From positions 496,001 to 560,000 of the forward strand of contig CACMHY010000001.1 in assembly GCA_902613595.1 (NCBI GenBank): a stretch of DNA of 64,000 nucleotides, given 5' to 3'. The DNA comes from an uncultured Bacteroidota bacterium. GTDB taxonomy: Bacteria; Bacteroidota; Bacteroidia; Flavobacteriales; Flavobacteriaceae. The notes beneath the pieces were generated by a model. The model searched no databases, had not been told where the DNA came from, and saw only the letters and a list, made by a program, of their open reading frames with translations. Within the stretch, counting starts at the first letter, position 1. Each line of letters opens with the position of its first letter. Positions 39,956 through 49,593 of the stretch are shown piece after piece. A program made the translations under genes and the position numbers.

Positions 39956-40106
39956 TACATTTAATCATTACTGGCTCTTAATTCATTAATTAAAATGATT
40001 CAGAATTCAGTTACCAACATATTTTAGCAAGTCAAAAATAATATTTTTGAGTTAAATAAGTTAATCGTTACGCAGAATAAATGGTGTTTAATTACTTCAA
40101 TTCAAA

Positions 40107-43100
40107 CTAGGATTGTTCAAATGCGAGTAACTTGTTCTGATTTTGTGCTACTAAAATCAAAATTTTGCCATTTTTAAGTCTAATACTGCTTATTTCTCTA
40201 GCATCACCGAAGACGTGAAAACCAGAGTCTTGTGCGCTTATAATCTTTTCCTCTCCGTTTTCATCCCAATATAAAATGGAACCCTGTAATGCATCAGTAT
40301 TACCTTCAAATGGTGCACCTCCGAAATCATTTCCAACAATGTAAATTCTACGATTTTTTCCAGAGCCTAAAACATGAAAGTCATTTATAGGTCCCAACTG
40401 CAATAAATCTGGTAGATTGTTTATTTTAAAATTAGCATCTCCAAGATTTTCAATCCATTTAGATTCACAATGTTTTGCCATTAATAAACTATCACTATCA
40501 ATAAATCCTTTCTGTTTATAATATTCAAAGTTTGCTTTTGAGAAAGAATGATATGAATTGAATTCCTGTCTGAATAATGGACTTTGTTGGGTCAAATTAT
40601 CCCAAAATTGGATTGGATATACATCTAATTTGCCATCACTATTTTGCTGTGTATTAAAAATTAAGGGATCAACACTTCCATTTTTGTCAACATCTTTGGT
40701 TGATATATATAGTGGAGTTTCAGGTGCTACAGAGAGCATATTGTTCTTTCCTAAATTTCCTAATATAAAGTCTAAATCTCCATCCTGATCAAAATCAACT
40801 AATTCAATTGACCGCCAAAGACCGTTAGTATTCTCAAGAGTAGTCGATTTCATTTTTACAAAACCTTTCTCCTTATTCAATAAGACTGTAATAGGGCTGT
40901 ATTCACCTACTAGAACCAAATCATTTCTATTATCACCATCAAAATCAGTCCAAAGAGCATCGGTTAGGATACCAAACGATTCGATTGAAGGGATAAAGCT
41001 CTTTGTGACGTCTTCAAAAAAACCATTATTGTTTCTTAACAAAAAATTATTCTCAGCTAAAGGATAAGCTCCAGGTTTGTTATGGCCACCTACAAATAGA
41101 TCAAGATCCCCATCCATATCAAAATCTGATGGCCTTACAATGCAACCGTTAACTAGAATTTTTGGTAGCCTATTTTCTTTGTTTTCGAAATTTCCATAAC
41201 CGTCATTAAATAATAATCTATCTTGGTACCATTTAGAGCCCTTGTCGTACTCGTTACCTCCTGATACTAGGTAAAGATCTAAATCACCGTCTTGGTCAGC
41301 ATCAAAAAGGGTGATGCTTTCAACCTCATACTTTTTTTCTTCTTCTTTTTGAAACAATTCTGTAGAAAGAAATTTACTATTTTTTTGTTGAGTAAATACC
41401 CTAGGTGAAAATGAAGAAGAGCTACCTACCACAAAATCCTCAAGATTGTCTCCGTTTATATCGCCTACAGCAATACATGGTCCGTTTTGTGATAATTTGT
41501 GCGGTAATAATCTTTGTTTAAAAAAGTCTTGAACATTTTTTTCGCTGTGAAAATAATTTATATCGTATTTACTAGATACTTCGTTGTAGGGAAGTAACTT
41601 TTTTTCTTCTATAAAAGGAAAAAGAAGATTACTCTCGTTAATGCCCTCACTTTGACTGAGGCTTATTCTTTTGTTTAGATCAGGATTATTCATTTTTGAT
41701 GTAGATCCATTTGGCCACAAAATTTCAATCGATTGTATACTTTTTTCTTTTCCCAATCCAAAATACATTACAGGATCAGTTGAAGACATATATCCTCTAG
41801 ATGTCTGTTGTTCTTGAAATTGAATTGAATTATCTGAAAGGCGTAAAACAACTTTCGCACCTAAGGCTTTGGGATTTAATTTATCACCATTAAGTTCAAT
41901 TTGTATATAATTTGGTGGATTTTCTTGCTGAGATAAAAGATTTTCAAATATAAATGCCTTATCATTTATATTATTAACAACATAATCTATATCACCATCA
42001 AGGTCAAGATCACTAAAGATGGCTCCGTTTGAAAAGGAAGATATGCCTAAACCCCAATTTTTACTTACATTTTCAAAAGTTAAATCTCCGTTATTTTTAT
42101 ATGCATAATTTGGTATTTTGACAATCGGAATCGAGTCCAATAAAGTTGCTATCGGCGTAAAAGAACCGTAATTAAGTCTATAATTTGCAAAATCCATATC
42201 AGTTATATCTCTCGGAAAGCCGTTGGTTATAAACAAATCTTTATTACCATCATAGTCAAAGTCAGCAAAAAGGGGAGACCAGCTCCAATCTGTTTGATAA
42301 ATACCTGAAAATTGACCTATTTCAGAGAATGGTAGACTTGATCCATTATTTTTAAACAACATATTTCGCATGTGCTGATCTTGATATCCCCACTTTTTGT
42401 TGAGTACATTTTGAAAGAAAAAACTTTTAGATATTGTTGTTTTTCTTCTCTCATGGCTTTCGCCGAGCATATCCAAAGTAACTAAGTCAGTGTATCCGTC
42501 ATTGTTAAAATCTGAGGCATCAGAACCCATAGAAAATTTACTTTGGTGTGAAAGGTAGTTTTCTATTTCATTTTTAAAAGTTCCATCTTTTTGATTTATG
42601 TATAAAAGATCATTTGTTAGATAGTCATTGGTTATATACAAGTCAATCCATTGATCTTTATTAATATCAACCGGTGTCACACTTAATCCAAACCCTTCGT
42701 ATACTATTCCAGCTTGCAGTGTTATGTCAGAAAAAGTTCCGTTACCATTGTTTTTGTAAAATTTATCATTGCTAAGTGCTGAACCGTCTAATATTTTTTT
42801 TCTATAATTTGTAGGTAGAGTTGCATTTTGTTCATTATTTAAAACATACAAGTCTAGATCTCCATCTCTGTCAAAATCAATAAATGCTACCCCCATACTA
42901 TTTGAAGAGTCATCTATTCCATAATTTTTAGCCTCTTCTTTAAAAATTGGTATTCCTTCATTATTATTGCCCTGATTTATATATAGTCTATTTTCTCTAT
43001 TCCCTTTTTGCATAGATGAAGCAACATATATATCCATTAGACCGTCAGAATTTATATCTACGGCTGCCACCCCAGATGACCAAAAGTGGGAAGAATCCAA

Positions 43101-43400
43101 TTTTGATTGCTCAGTTACTTTTTTAAATTTAAGATCTCCTTGGTTAAGATAAAGTTCGTTACTCACCATGTTCCCAGTAAAAAAGAGATCTGGTAGTCCA
43201 TTTTTATCAAAATCTGCAACTGCTACCCCCCCACCATTAAAGATATATTCATCAGTAAGTATATTAAATTCAGTTGTTTCTGTAATCTTATTGTTAAAGT
43301 CAACACCTGTTTGCTCAGAGTCTAAAAGCTTAAATAGTGTTTCTGTTTTTGAACAGGAGTAAAGCGTAATGATTATTAAAGTAAGTGTAATATGTTTCAT
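40107..43400 (-). CDS. VCBS/FG-GAP repeat lipoprotein with ASPIC/UnbV domain (CRTAC1-like)
   Basis: Lipobox-like LYSC; about 13 DxDxDGxxD-type loops; LGAKVVLRLSDNS...QTSRGYMSSTDPVMYFGLG...IEILWPNGS; start moved from track TTG 43451 to ATG 43400. Confidence 0.88.
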   Translation of the reverse strand: MKHITLTLIIITLYSCSKTETLFKLLDSEQTGVDFNNKITETTEFNILTDEYIFNGGGVAVADFDKNGLPDLFFTGNMVSNELYLNQGDLKFKKVTEQSKLDSSHFWSSGVAAVDINSDGLMDIYVASSMQKGNRENRLYINQGNNNEGIPIFKEEAKNYGIDDSSNSMGVAFIDFDRDGDLDLYVLNNEQNATLPTNYRKKILDGSALSNDKFYKNNGNGTFSDITLQAGIVYEGFGLSVTPVDINKDQWIDLYITNDYLTNDLLYINQKDGTFKNEIENYLSHQSKFSMGSDASDFNNDGYTDLVTLDMLGESHERRKTTISKSFFFQNVLNKKWGYQDQHMRNMLFKNNGSSLPFSEIGQFSGIYQTDWSWSPLFADFDYDGNKDLFITNGFPRDITDMDFANYRLNYGSFTPIATLLDSIPIVKIPNYAYKNNGDLTFENVSKNWGLGISSFSNGAIFSDLDLDGDIDYVVNNINDKAFIFENLLSQQENPPNYIQIELNGDKLNPKALGAKVVLRLSDNSIQFQEQQTSRGYMSSTDPVMYFGLGKEKSIQSIEILWPNGSTSKMNNPDLNKRISLSQSEGINESNLLFPFIEEKKLLPYNEVSSKYDINYFHSEKNVQDFFKQRLLPHKLSQNGPCIAVGDINGDNLEDFVVGSSSSFSPRVFTQQKNSKFLSTELFQKEEEKKYEVESITLFDADQDGDLDLYLVSGGNEYDKGSKWYQDRLLFNDGYGNFENKENRLPKILVNGCIVRPSDFDMDGDLDLFVGGHNKPGAYPLAENNFLLRNNNGFFEDVTKSFIPSIESFGILTDALWTDFDGDNRNDLVLVGEYSPITVLLNKEKGFVKMKSTTLENTNGLWRSIELVDFDQDGDLDFILGNLGKNNMLSVAPETPLYISTKDVDKNGSVDPLIFNTQQNSDGKLDVYPIQFWDNLTQQSPLFRQEFNSYHSFSKANFEYYKQKGFIDSDSLLMAKHCESKWIENLGDANFKINNLPDLLQLGPINDFHVLGSGKNRRIYIVGNDFGGAPFEGNTDALQGSILYWDENGEEKIISAQDSGFHVFGDAREISSIRLKNGKILILVAQNQNKLLAFEQS

Positions 43401-43409
43401 AGCAAAAAA

Positions 43410-43441
43410 AAAACCGCGGAGTAAATATACTCCGCGGTTTT
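43410..43441 (-). terminator. Intrinsic-terminator-like hairpin between susD and the VCBS/ASPIC gene
   Basis: Perfect 14-bp inverted repeat AAAACCGCGGAGTA-AATA-TACTCCGCGGTTTT; on the - strand followed by a run of T immediately before ATG 43400. Confidence 0.8.
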
Positions 43442-43463
43442 GAACTATCAAAGGATTTAATTT

Positions 43464-45200
43464 CTAGTAATTAGGATCCTGTGTCAGAGTTGGCTCACCT
43501 TCTAGGAATGATCTATCAATTGCATATGTTGGAATTGGATAGAATTCATTTTTAGGTGAAGAAAACGACTTACCTTGTAGATAAACTCTATATCTAGATT
43601 CTCTAGCGATGTACTCATTAAGTACCTGGGCTTGTGTTCCCCATCTTTGTAAGTCAAAGAAACGGTTTCCTTCCATTGCAGTTTCGAGTCTAGATTCGTA
43701 ACGAACAGCTCTTCGAGCAATAGCTTGATCGGTCCAAGGAGCTGTGTATTCACCTATTACATAGTTTGCAGCAGGTGACCCAGTCTTAGTAAATTCTACA
43801 CGAGTAGCACCTTGCGTCGCACCTTCAACAAATCCGTCTGGATTTGCAGCTCTTGCTCTTAAAAGGTTAATTAAAGCTCTTCCTTCTTCAAGCTTTCCTA
43901 ATTCAACTTTAGCTTCAGCAGCCCATAAAATTACATGTGCTAAACGCATAATTCTAAAGTTATTTGCAGATATGTTACCCCATCCAGAAATTCCAAAACC
44001 TTCAGGCTCTGCAATGTGTTTTCTTGAGAAGTAAGGTCCAGCATAAGTTAAATCACGGATGTAATCAACTTGCATGATGTGGTGGTTTTTGAATAAAATA
44101 CCTGGACGACCAACTGTATGGTCGAGTCTAGGATCTACTCTAGGATCTCCAATTGGCTCTCCAATGTTATCACCAGTAGGATTAGTAATATGATTGGTTT
44201 TCCATGACTCATCTAATAGAGGTAAACCATTAGCATCAGTTTGGAAAAAATCAATTAAATCCTGAGGAGCCTGTAAAAATCCACAACAACCCCATGGAGC
44301 AATATATGGATGCGCTAATCCAGCATCTTTGTTACCAGATTCGTCATTAGCACTAGAAACAGCATATTGAATTTCGAAAATGGATTCTTTGTTGTTACGA
44401 GTAGCAACCAAGAAATTATCTTCATACTTTTCTACTAGTTCAAATGGACCATTATTTATAATATCCATTAGGATTGGCTCAGCACCAGCCCAGTCAGATT
44501 GGTAAATTTTTGCTTTCGCAAGATAAGCTTTAGCAGCCCAGCTAGTAGCTCTTCCAACTTCAGATTGAGTTGCTGGAAGTGCAGCTGCTGCATCAGAAAA
44601 ATCTTGCTCAATACCAGCCCAAATCTTACCAGTATTTGGAACTTTTGAGGCATCTAGATTACCTAAATCAAAGTTCGCTTCACTAACATATTTTGGGTTT
44701 CTGTACATTTTCTGCATTTCAAAGTGTTGCCACCCTCTAAGGAATTTAGCTTCGCCAACAAGAGTTGTCGCTCTAGCAGGATCAATATCCTCCGCAGCGG
44801 CAACACTGTTAATTACATCGTTAGCTCTTGCGATACCCCAGTATCCAGAACGCCATTTGTCACGGTTGTGAACCATGAAAGTGTTAAAGTCGTAACGTTC
44901 AACGGAAGAGTGTTCTGGCTGGTCACCAGCATCAGTACCCTTAAGAGCGTTATCAGATGAAATCGCTCCGTGAATCCACGACCATGTTGAGTAATACCAA
45001 GGTCCACCAGCACCCGCCATACCATAACCCTGAAGAGTTCTGTAAGCCGATATTAGTTTTCCTTCTACTCCTTCAGCATTCGCTAAAGCCGGCCCAGAAA
45101 GAGAAGCCTGTGGCTCTTTTTCTAGGAATTCGTCGTCACAAGCAACTGTCAGTGAGAAAATTGCTAGTGAGGCAAGTAATAAAATTCTTAAATTTTTCAT
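43464..45200 (-). CDS. RagB/SusD family nutrient uptake lipoprotein
   Basis: Lipobox LTVACDDEFLEKEPQ; KFLRGWQHFEMQKMY; C-terminal RRAVRYESRLETAMEGNRFFDLQRWG. Confidence 0.94.
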   Translation of the reverse strand: MKNLRILLLASLAIFSLTVACDDEFLEKEPQASLSGPALANAEGVEGKLISAYRTLQGYGMAGAGGPWYYSTWSWIHGAISSDNALKGTDAGDQPEHSSVERYDFNTFMVHNRDKWRSGYWGIARANDVINSVAAAEDIDPARATTLVGEAKFLRGWQHFEMQKMYRNPKYVSEANFDLGNLDASKVPNTGKIWAGIEQDFSDAAAALPATQSEVGRATSWAAKAYLAKAKIYQSDWAGAEPILMDIINNGPFELVEKYEDNFLVATRNNKESIFEIQYAVSSANDESGNKDAGLAHPYIAPWGCCGFLQAPQDLIDFFQTDANGLPLLDESWKTNHITNPTGDNIGEPIGDPRVDPRLDHTVGRPGILFKNHHIMQVDYIRDLTYAGPYFSRKHIAEPEGFGISGWGNISANNFRIMRLAHVILWAAEAKVELGKLEEGRALINLLRARAANPDGFVEGATQGATRVEFTKTGSPAANYVIGEYTAPWTDQAIARRAVRYESRLETAMEGNRFFDLQRWGTQAQVLNEYIARESRYRVYLQGKSFSSPKNEFYPIPTYAIDRSFLEGEPTLTQDPNY

Positions 45201-45218
45201 TTTACAAGTAATTAAAAA

Positions 45219-48200
45219 TTAAAATAATGATAGATTCAATCCTACAATCAGTGTTCTTGAGACAGGCATAAATCCTCCGTCATATCCTAATTGGATGTCA
45301 TTTCCTGTCTGAATTTCTGGGTTCAACCCTGAATAGTCAGTAACAGTTAATAAATTTTGACCTTGGAAGTATATTTGTCCTCCACTTATACCTAATGCAT
45401 CATTTAAAGCATCATCAAAAGAATAAGTAAGTTGTACATTTCTTAATCTAAAGTAAGAACCATCTTCAATTAAGTATGAAGAAGTTCTACTACTAATCTG
45501 ATCGTTCGCATCCATTATAGGAGACGTAGCATCAGGATTAGCTGCTGTCCACTGCGATCTTGGAGCAGACGGGTTGCTTGGCTGCCATGCGTCTCTAAGT
45601 GCTCTTACAGATCTGTTTCCTTGGAATGTGTTAAAGTCAGCAAAATAACGCACATAGTTATATACATCATTACCAACTACACCATTACCAAATACATTTA
45701 GATTAAAGTTTTTATATCTAACGTTTAAGTTAACTCCAAAAACGAAGTCTGGGTGAGGATTACCAATAACAGTCCTATCGTCATCATTGATCTCACCATC
45801 CCTATTTATGTCTTCATATTTAAATTTACCAGGAGCATTATAGCCTGATGTACCATATGGTGCATGAGCATCTGCTTCAGCTTGTGATTGGAAAATTCCT
45901 TCAACCACGAAACCATATAGTGAGGATATAGGATCACCAACACCAGTTCTAGTTAGTGCAGGTACACGTCGGCTACTACCAAAAATCGGTGTATCGAATT
46001 CGTCTAATGCTCTAATTTCGTTTACATAGGCAGAAATATTTCCACCAATAGAAACGTTAAGATCTCCAAAATCCTCTTGAACGTCGAAAGCAAAGTCTAT
46101 ACCTTCATTGTACATCTCTGCAATATTTACTGCAGGTGCGCCTGCGTCACCAGCTGAATAAATTACTGGAACAACAAGAAGCATGTCTGAAGTAGTTCTG
46201 TTCCAAACATCCAATTCTAAAAATAGTTTTTGGTCAAATAAAGAGGCATCTAATCCAATGTTGTTAGATGTAGTTGCTTCCCATTTTGCATTAGGGTTAC
46301 CATACTGTGATGGGTCAAATCCTAATGAAGGACTTGAGCTACTTCCATCTATAGGATAACCTGAGTTATAAGCTGTTGACCTAAAAGTTGTATAGGCATT
46401 GTAGTCACCAATTTCTTGGTTACCAGTTTTACCCCAACCATAACGTAGTTTCAAGTCATCTATGAAAGAAGCACCTGATAAGAAGTCCTCTTCAGAAATT
46501 CTCCATCCCACACTGAATGCTGGGAATACAGCGCTGTTTGTTGCTTGTAAGAATCTTGATGATCCATCATTACGAACAGTCACCTGAGCTAAATATTTTT
46601 CTTGGAATTGGTAGTTGGCTTGAGCAAACTGTGACCAAAGTGAAAAGTCTTTAGAAATATTACCAAAGTTGCTAGCCGTTCCTTGGTTACCAAGATCTAA
46701 GTAGCTTATGATGTTAGTTGTTTGGAAAGGAAAACGTTGTCTACCTGCTCCAAAAAACTCTGAAAATCCTTCAATTGCCTCAACACCAGCGTATGCACTT
46801 ACTTCATGATCTCCGAAAGTTTTTGCCCAAGACAGGGTGTTTGTAAATACCCACTCATATCCCCAAGATTGTCCGCTTCTTGAACTGTTGATGAAGTTTC
46901 CTTCAACATATTCAGGTTGTGGTCTACCTATATCTAAAAATCTTCTAGTGCTAACGTCAGCTCCAAAACTAGATTTTAGCTTAAAGTCTTCGGCAAAAGT
47001 CAATTGAACGTATGCATTACCAAAAATTCTAGCCCTTCTTACTCTATCATCTTGGTTTCTTGACTGAGTAGCATATGGGTTAAAGTTGTTACCTAAATTT
47101 AAACCACGTGAACCGGCAAAGTTACCAGCTATGTCGTAGTTAGGTAGAAGTGGGTGGTGCTTGTATGAACCTGACACAGCATTTTGCTCGCCATCATTAC
47201 CATAACCACCTTTTCTGTTATCTAAAGAAACTGTAAAGTTTTCTCCTATTTCTAGTGCATCACCAAGAGTTTTTGTTGAAGAGTTTACACGAATTGAAAC
47301 CCTATCGTATCCTTGGTACTTGACAACAGCGTCTTGGCTGAAGTAAGTTAGGTTGAATGCATATTGTGATTTCTCATTAGCAGCACTCGCATCAAGTGAA
47401 TACTGTCTTATTGGTGCATTATCTCTAGTTAATAGTTCCCACCAATTTGTATCAGCAGATCTAGTAATCGCATATATATTATCTTCAGTTAAAGAATAAA
47501 GAGATTCGTCAACTGAACTAGCTCCACTAGGGAAAACATAATTAGGGATCGTAATTTGTGGATTTTCAGGAGTACCACTAAAACCATACTGACCGTGAGA
47601 AGGAGTTTTTCCTGCATAGTAATCAGCAAGGTAAAGATACTCTCCAAGTCCCGCAGCGTCGAGTGCTTCAACATTGCGATCAGTAGTCTGCCAGCCATAG
47701 TATCCACTAACGCTGATTCTTGGTTCTCCAACCTTACCTTTTTTGGTTGTAATAATAATTACCCCATTCGCAGCTCTTGACCCATAAATTGATGCAGCAG
47801 ATGCATCTTTAAGAATCTGTAATGATTCTATATCTTGTGGGTTAAGGTTACCTTGAGACTGGGATGGTACACCGTCGATAACGTAAAGCGGGTTATTATT
47901 TCCAATAGATCCAAAACCACGAATACGTACTGATGCTTCACCCCCAGGAGTAGCGTCACTAACAATTGATATACCTGACGCTCTACCTTGCAATTGCTGC
48001 GAGAAAGTCGTAGCAGGAATGGCGGTCAAATCGTCCGCATCAACTGTAGATACAGCTCCAGTAATATCTCTTTTAGATTGTGTACCGTAACCTGTCGTTA
48101 CAATTACCTCGTCTAGTAGATTACCTAGAGCCATTGTAATGGTTAAGCTATCGCCATCAACTGCAACTTCTTGAGTTTGATAACCAACAAATGAAACGAT

Positions 48201-48410
48201 CAGGATGTCTCCCTGAGCAGCTTCAATTGTAAAATTACCATCAAAATCAGTTGTAGCGAATTCATTTGTCCCCTGAACCAGAACCGTAGCACCTGGTAGT
48301 GGACCGTCGTCACTCGTTACGACACCCGTAACTGTTTGAGCGAAAATTCCCACACTAAGCAAAAAAGCGAAGAGAAATGAGAATTTTTTTAAGAACTCTT
48401 TTTTCATCAT
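45219..48410 (-). CDS. SusC/RagA family TonB-linked outer membrane protein
   Basis: Carboxypeptidase-regulatory-like domain, ALGNLLDEVIVTTGYGTQSKRDITGAVS, plug NNPLYVIDGVPSQ...DIESLQILKDASAASIYGSRAANGVIIITTKKG. Confidence 0.96.
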   Translation of the reverse strand: MMKKEFLKKFSFLFAFLLSVGIFAQTVTGVVTSDDGPLPGATVLVQGTNEFATTDFDGNFTIEAAQGDILIVSFVGYQTQEVAVDGDSLTITMALGNLLDEVIVTTGYGTQSKRDITGAVSTVDADDLTAIPATTFSQQLQGRASGISIVSDATPGGEASVRIRGFGSIGNNNPLYVIDGVPSQSQGNLNPQDIESLQILKDASAASIYGSRAANGVIIITTKKGKVGEPRISVSGYYGWQTTDRNVEALDAAGLGEYLYLADYYAGKTPSHGQYGFSGTPENPQITIPNYVFPSGASSVDESLYSLTEDNIYAITRSADTNWWELLTRDNAPIRQYSLDASAANEKSQYAFNLTYFSQDAVVKYQGYDRVSIRVNSSTKTLGDALEIGENFTVSLDNRKGGYGNDGEQNAVSGSYKHHPLLPNYDIAGNFAGSRGLNLGNNFNPYATQSRNQDDRVRRARIFGNAYVQLTFAEDFKLKSSFGADVSTRRFLDIGRPQPEYVEGNFINSSRSGQSWGYEWVFTNTLSWAKTFGDHEVSAYAGVEAIEGFSEFFGAGRQRFPFQTTNIISYLDLGNQGTASNFGNISKDFSLWSQFAQANYQFQEKYLAQVTVRNDGSSRFLQATNSAVFPAFSVGWRISEEDFLSGASFIDDLKLRYGWGKTGNQEIGDYNAYTTFRSTAYNSGYPIDGSSSSPSLGFDPSQYGNPNAKWEATTSNNIGLDASLFDQKLFLELDVWNRTTSDMLLVVPVIYSAGDAGAPAVNIAEMYNEGIDFAFDVQEDFGDLNVSIGGNISAYVNEIRALDEFDTPIFGSSRRVPALTRTGVGDPISSLYGFVVEGIFQSQAEADAHAPYGTSGYNAPGKFKYEDINRDGEINDDDRTVIGNPHPDFVFGVNLNVRYKNFNLNVFGNGVVGNDVYNYVRYFADFNTFQGNRSVRALRDAWQPSNPSAPRSQWTAANPDATSPIMDANDQISSRTSSYLIEDGSYFRLRNVQLTYSFDDALNDALGISGGQIYFQGQNLLTVTDYSGLNPEIQTGNDIQLGYDGGFMPVSRTLIVGLNLSLF

Positions 48411-48474
48411 TTGGTTTTAAATTAATTTAAATTATTCTTTATTAAATTTTGTTTGATTTTAACTAATCAACCTA

Positions 48475-48520
48475 CAATTATAGTGATGTTTTTTTTAAAT
48501 TCTTAATATTTTGTTAAGAA
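48475..48520 (-). promoter_or_regulatory. Possible susC promoter/operator: inverted repeat TTCTTAA-N7-TTAAGAA plus TATAATTG
   Basis: Perfect 7-bp inverted repeat at 48500-48520 and TATAATTG on - strand at 48482-48475, in the 238-bp gap upstream of susC. Confidence 0.3.
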
Positions 48521-48648
48521 ATTAACGATATGATAAAATTATGGTGTTTTGTTTAAGTATTTGTTTTTCATCATGAACAATCCAAGTTTTTTGAAGCATT
48601 TCAAATTATGATTTAACCCTTCCATTCATACTAAAGAATTTTAAGTGT

Positions 48649-49578
48649 CTAATTTTTTAGAAATTTTATATTTCGCTTTAAACCATTATACTTTGTCCTT
48701 TTAATAGCACTGTTTTTAAATACTGTATTAAATACTTCTTCTGTAATCTCATTCCATTCATTTTTTGTCATTTTTATAAGCTCCTCTTTTGGTGAAAAAG
48801 ATTCTTCTTTATGCTCTTTCGAAAAACGATTCCATGGGCAAACAGTTTGGCAAATATCACATCCAAACGCCCAATTGTCCATTTTATCTTTGAATTCGTT
48901 TGGAATTTGATCTTTTAGCTCTATAGTTAAATAAGAGATACACTTACTGCCGTCAATTTGATATGGTGCTATTAAAGCTTCGGTAGGACAAGCGTCAATG
49001 CATTTGGTACAACTTCCACAATGATCAGTAGTCGAACTGTCATATTCTAATTCTAAGTCAATTATTAACTCGGCAATAAAGAAAAAAGAGCCTGTTTTTT
49101 TTGATATTAGATTGGTATTCTTTCCAATCCATCCTAAACCACTTTTTGATGCCCAAGCCTTCTCCATTATTGGTGCTGAATCAACAAAAGCTCTACCGCT
49201 AACATCACCGATCTCTGTTTTTATGTAATTCATTAATTTTTTCAATTTCCTTTTAATTACAAAATGATAATCTTCTCCGAAGGCGTATGATGAAATTTTT
49301 GGTGCTTGACTATCTTCCTGCTTCTTATCAGTATAATAGTTGAAAAGAAGAGAAACGACACTTTTTGAATCAGGAACAAGTAATCTTGGGTCAAGTCTTT
49401 TATCGAAATTGTTCTCCATATAGCTCATTTGCCCGTGGTGATTTTGATTTAACCATTTTTCTAATCTAGGGGCTTCATCTTCTAAAAAATCGGCTTTGGA
49501 AATTCCACAAGAAATAAATCCAAGATCTACAGCCTTGTCTTTTATAAGTTTTGTATTCTTTTCGATATTCAAAGCCAT
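48649..49578 (-). CDS. queG: tRNA epoxyqueuosine(34) reductase
   Basis: [46 protein letters not shown]; two 4Fe-4S motifs [12 protein letters not shown] and [11 protein letters not shown]. Confidence 0.95.
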   Translation of the reverse strand: MALNIEKNTKLIKDKAVDLGFISCGISKADFLEDEAPRLEKWLNQNHHGQMSYMENNFDKRLDPRLLVPDSKSVVSLLFNYYTDKKQEDSQAPKISSYAFGEDYHFVIKRKLKKLMNYIKTEIGDVSGRAFVDSAPIMEKAWASKSGLGWIGKNTNLISKKTGSFFFIAELIIDLELEYDSSTTDHCGSCTKCIDACPTEALIAPYQIDGSKCISYLTIELKDQIPNEFKDKMDNWAFGCDICQTVCPWNRFSKEHKEESFSPKEELIKMTKNEWNEITEEVFNTVFKNSAIKRTKYNGLKRNIKFLKN

Positions 49579-49593
49579 TATATAATTGAATTT

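Noticed and set aside
43401-43451. N-terminal extension MIVQNRGVYLLRGFFFA of the VCBS ORF
   Set aside because: It is translated from the terminator-like hairpin; the lipoprotein signal MKHITLTLIIITLYSC begins at ATG 43400.
43502-45211. Overlapping small ORFs in susD (43502-43753 -, 44468-44653 -, 44724-44960 +, 44813-45025 -, 44957-45211 +)
   Set aside because: All lie inside a clear SusD frame, lack recognisable domains, and are expected from the local depletion of AT-rich stop codons.
47489-47780. ORFs on both strands within susC (47489-47731 -, 47556-47780 +)
   Set aside because: Embedded in the well-supported SusC plug/barrel frame with no independent signal.
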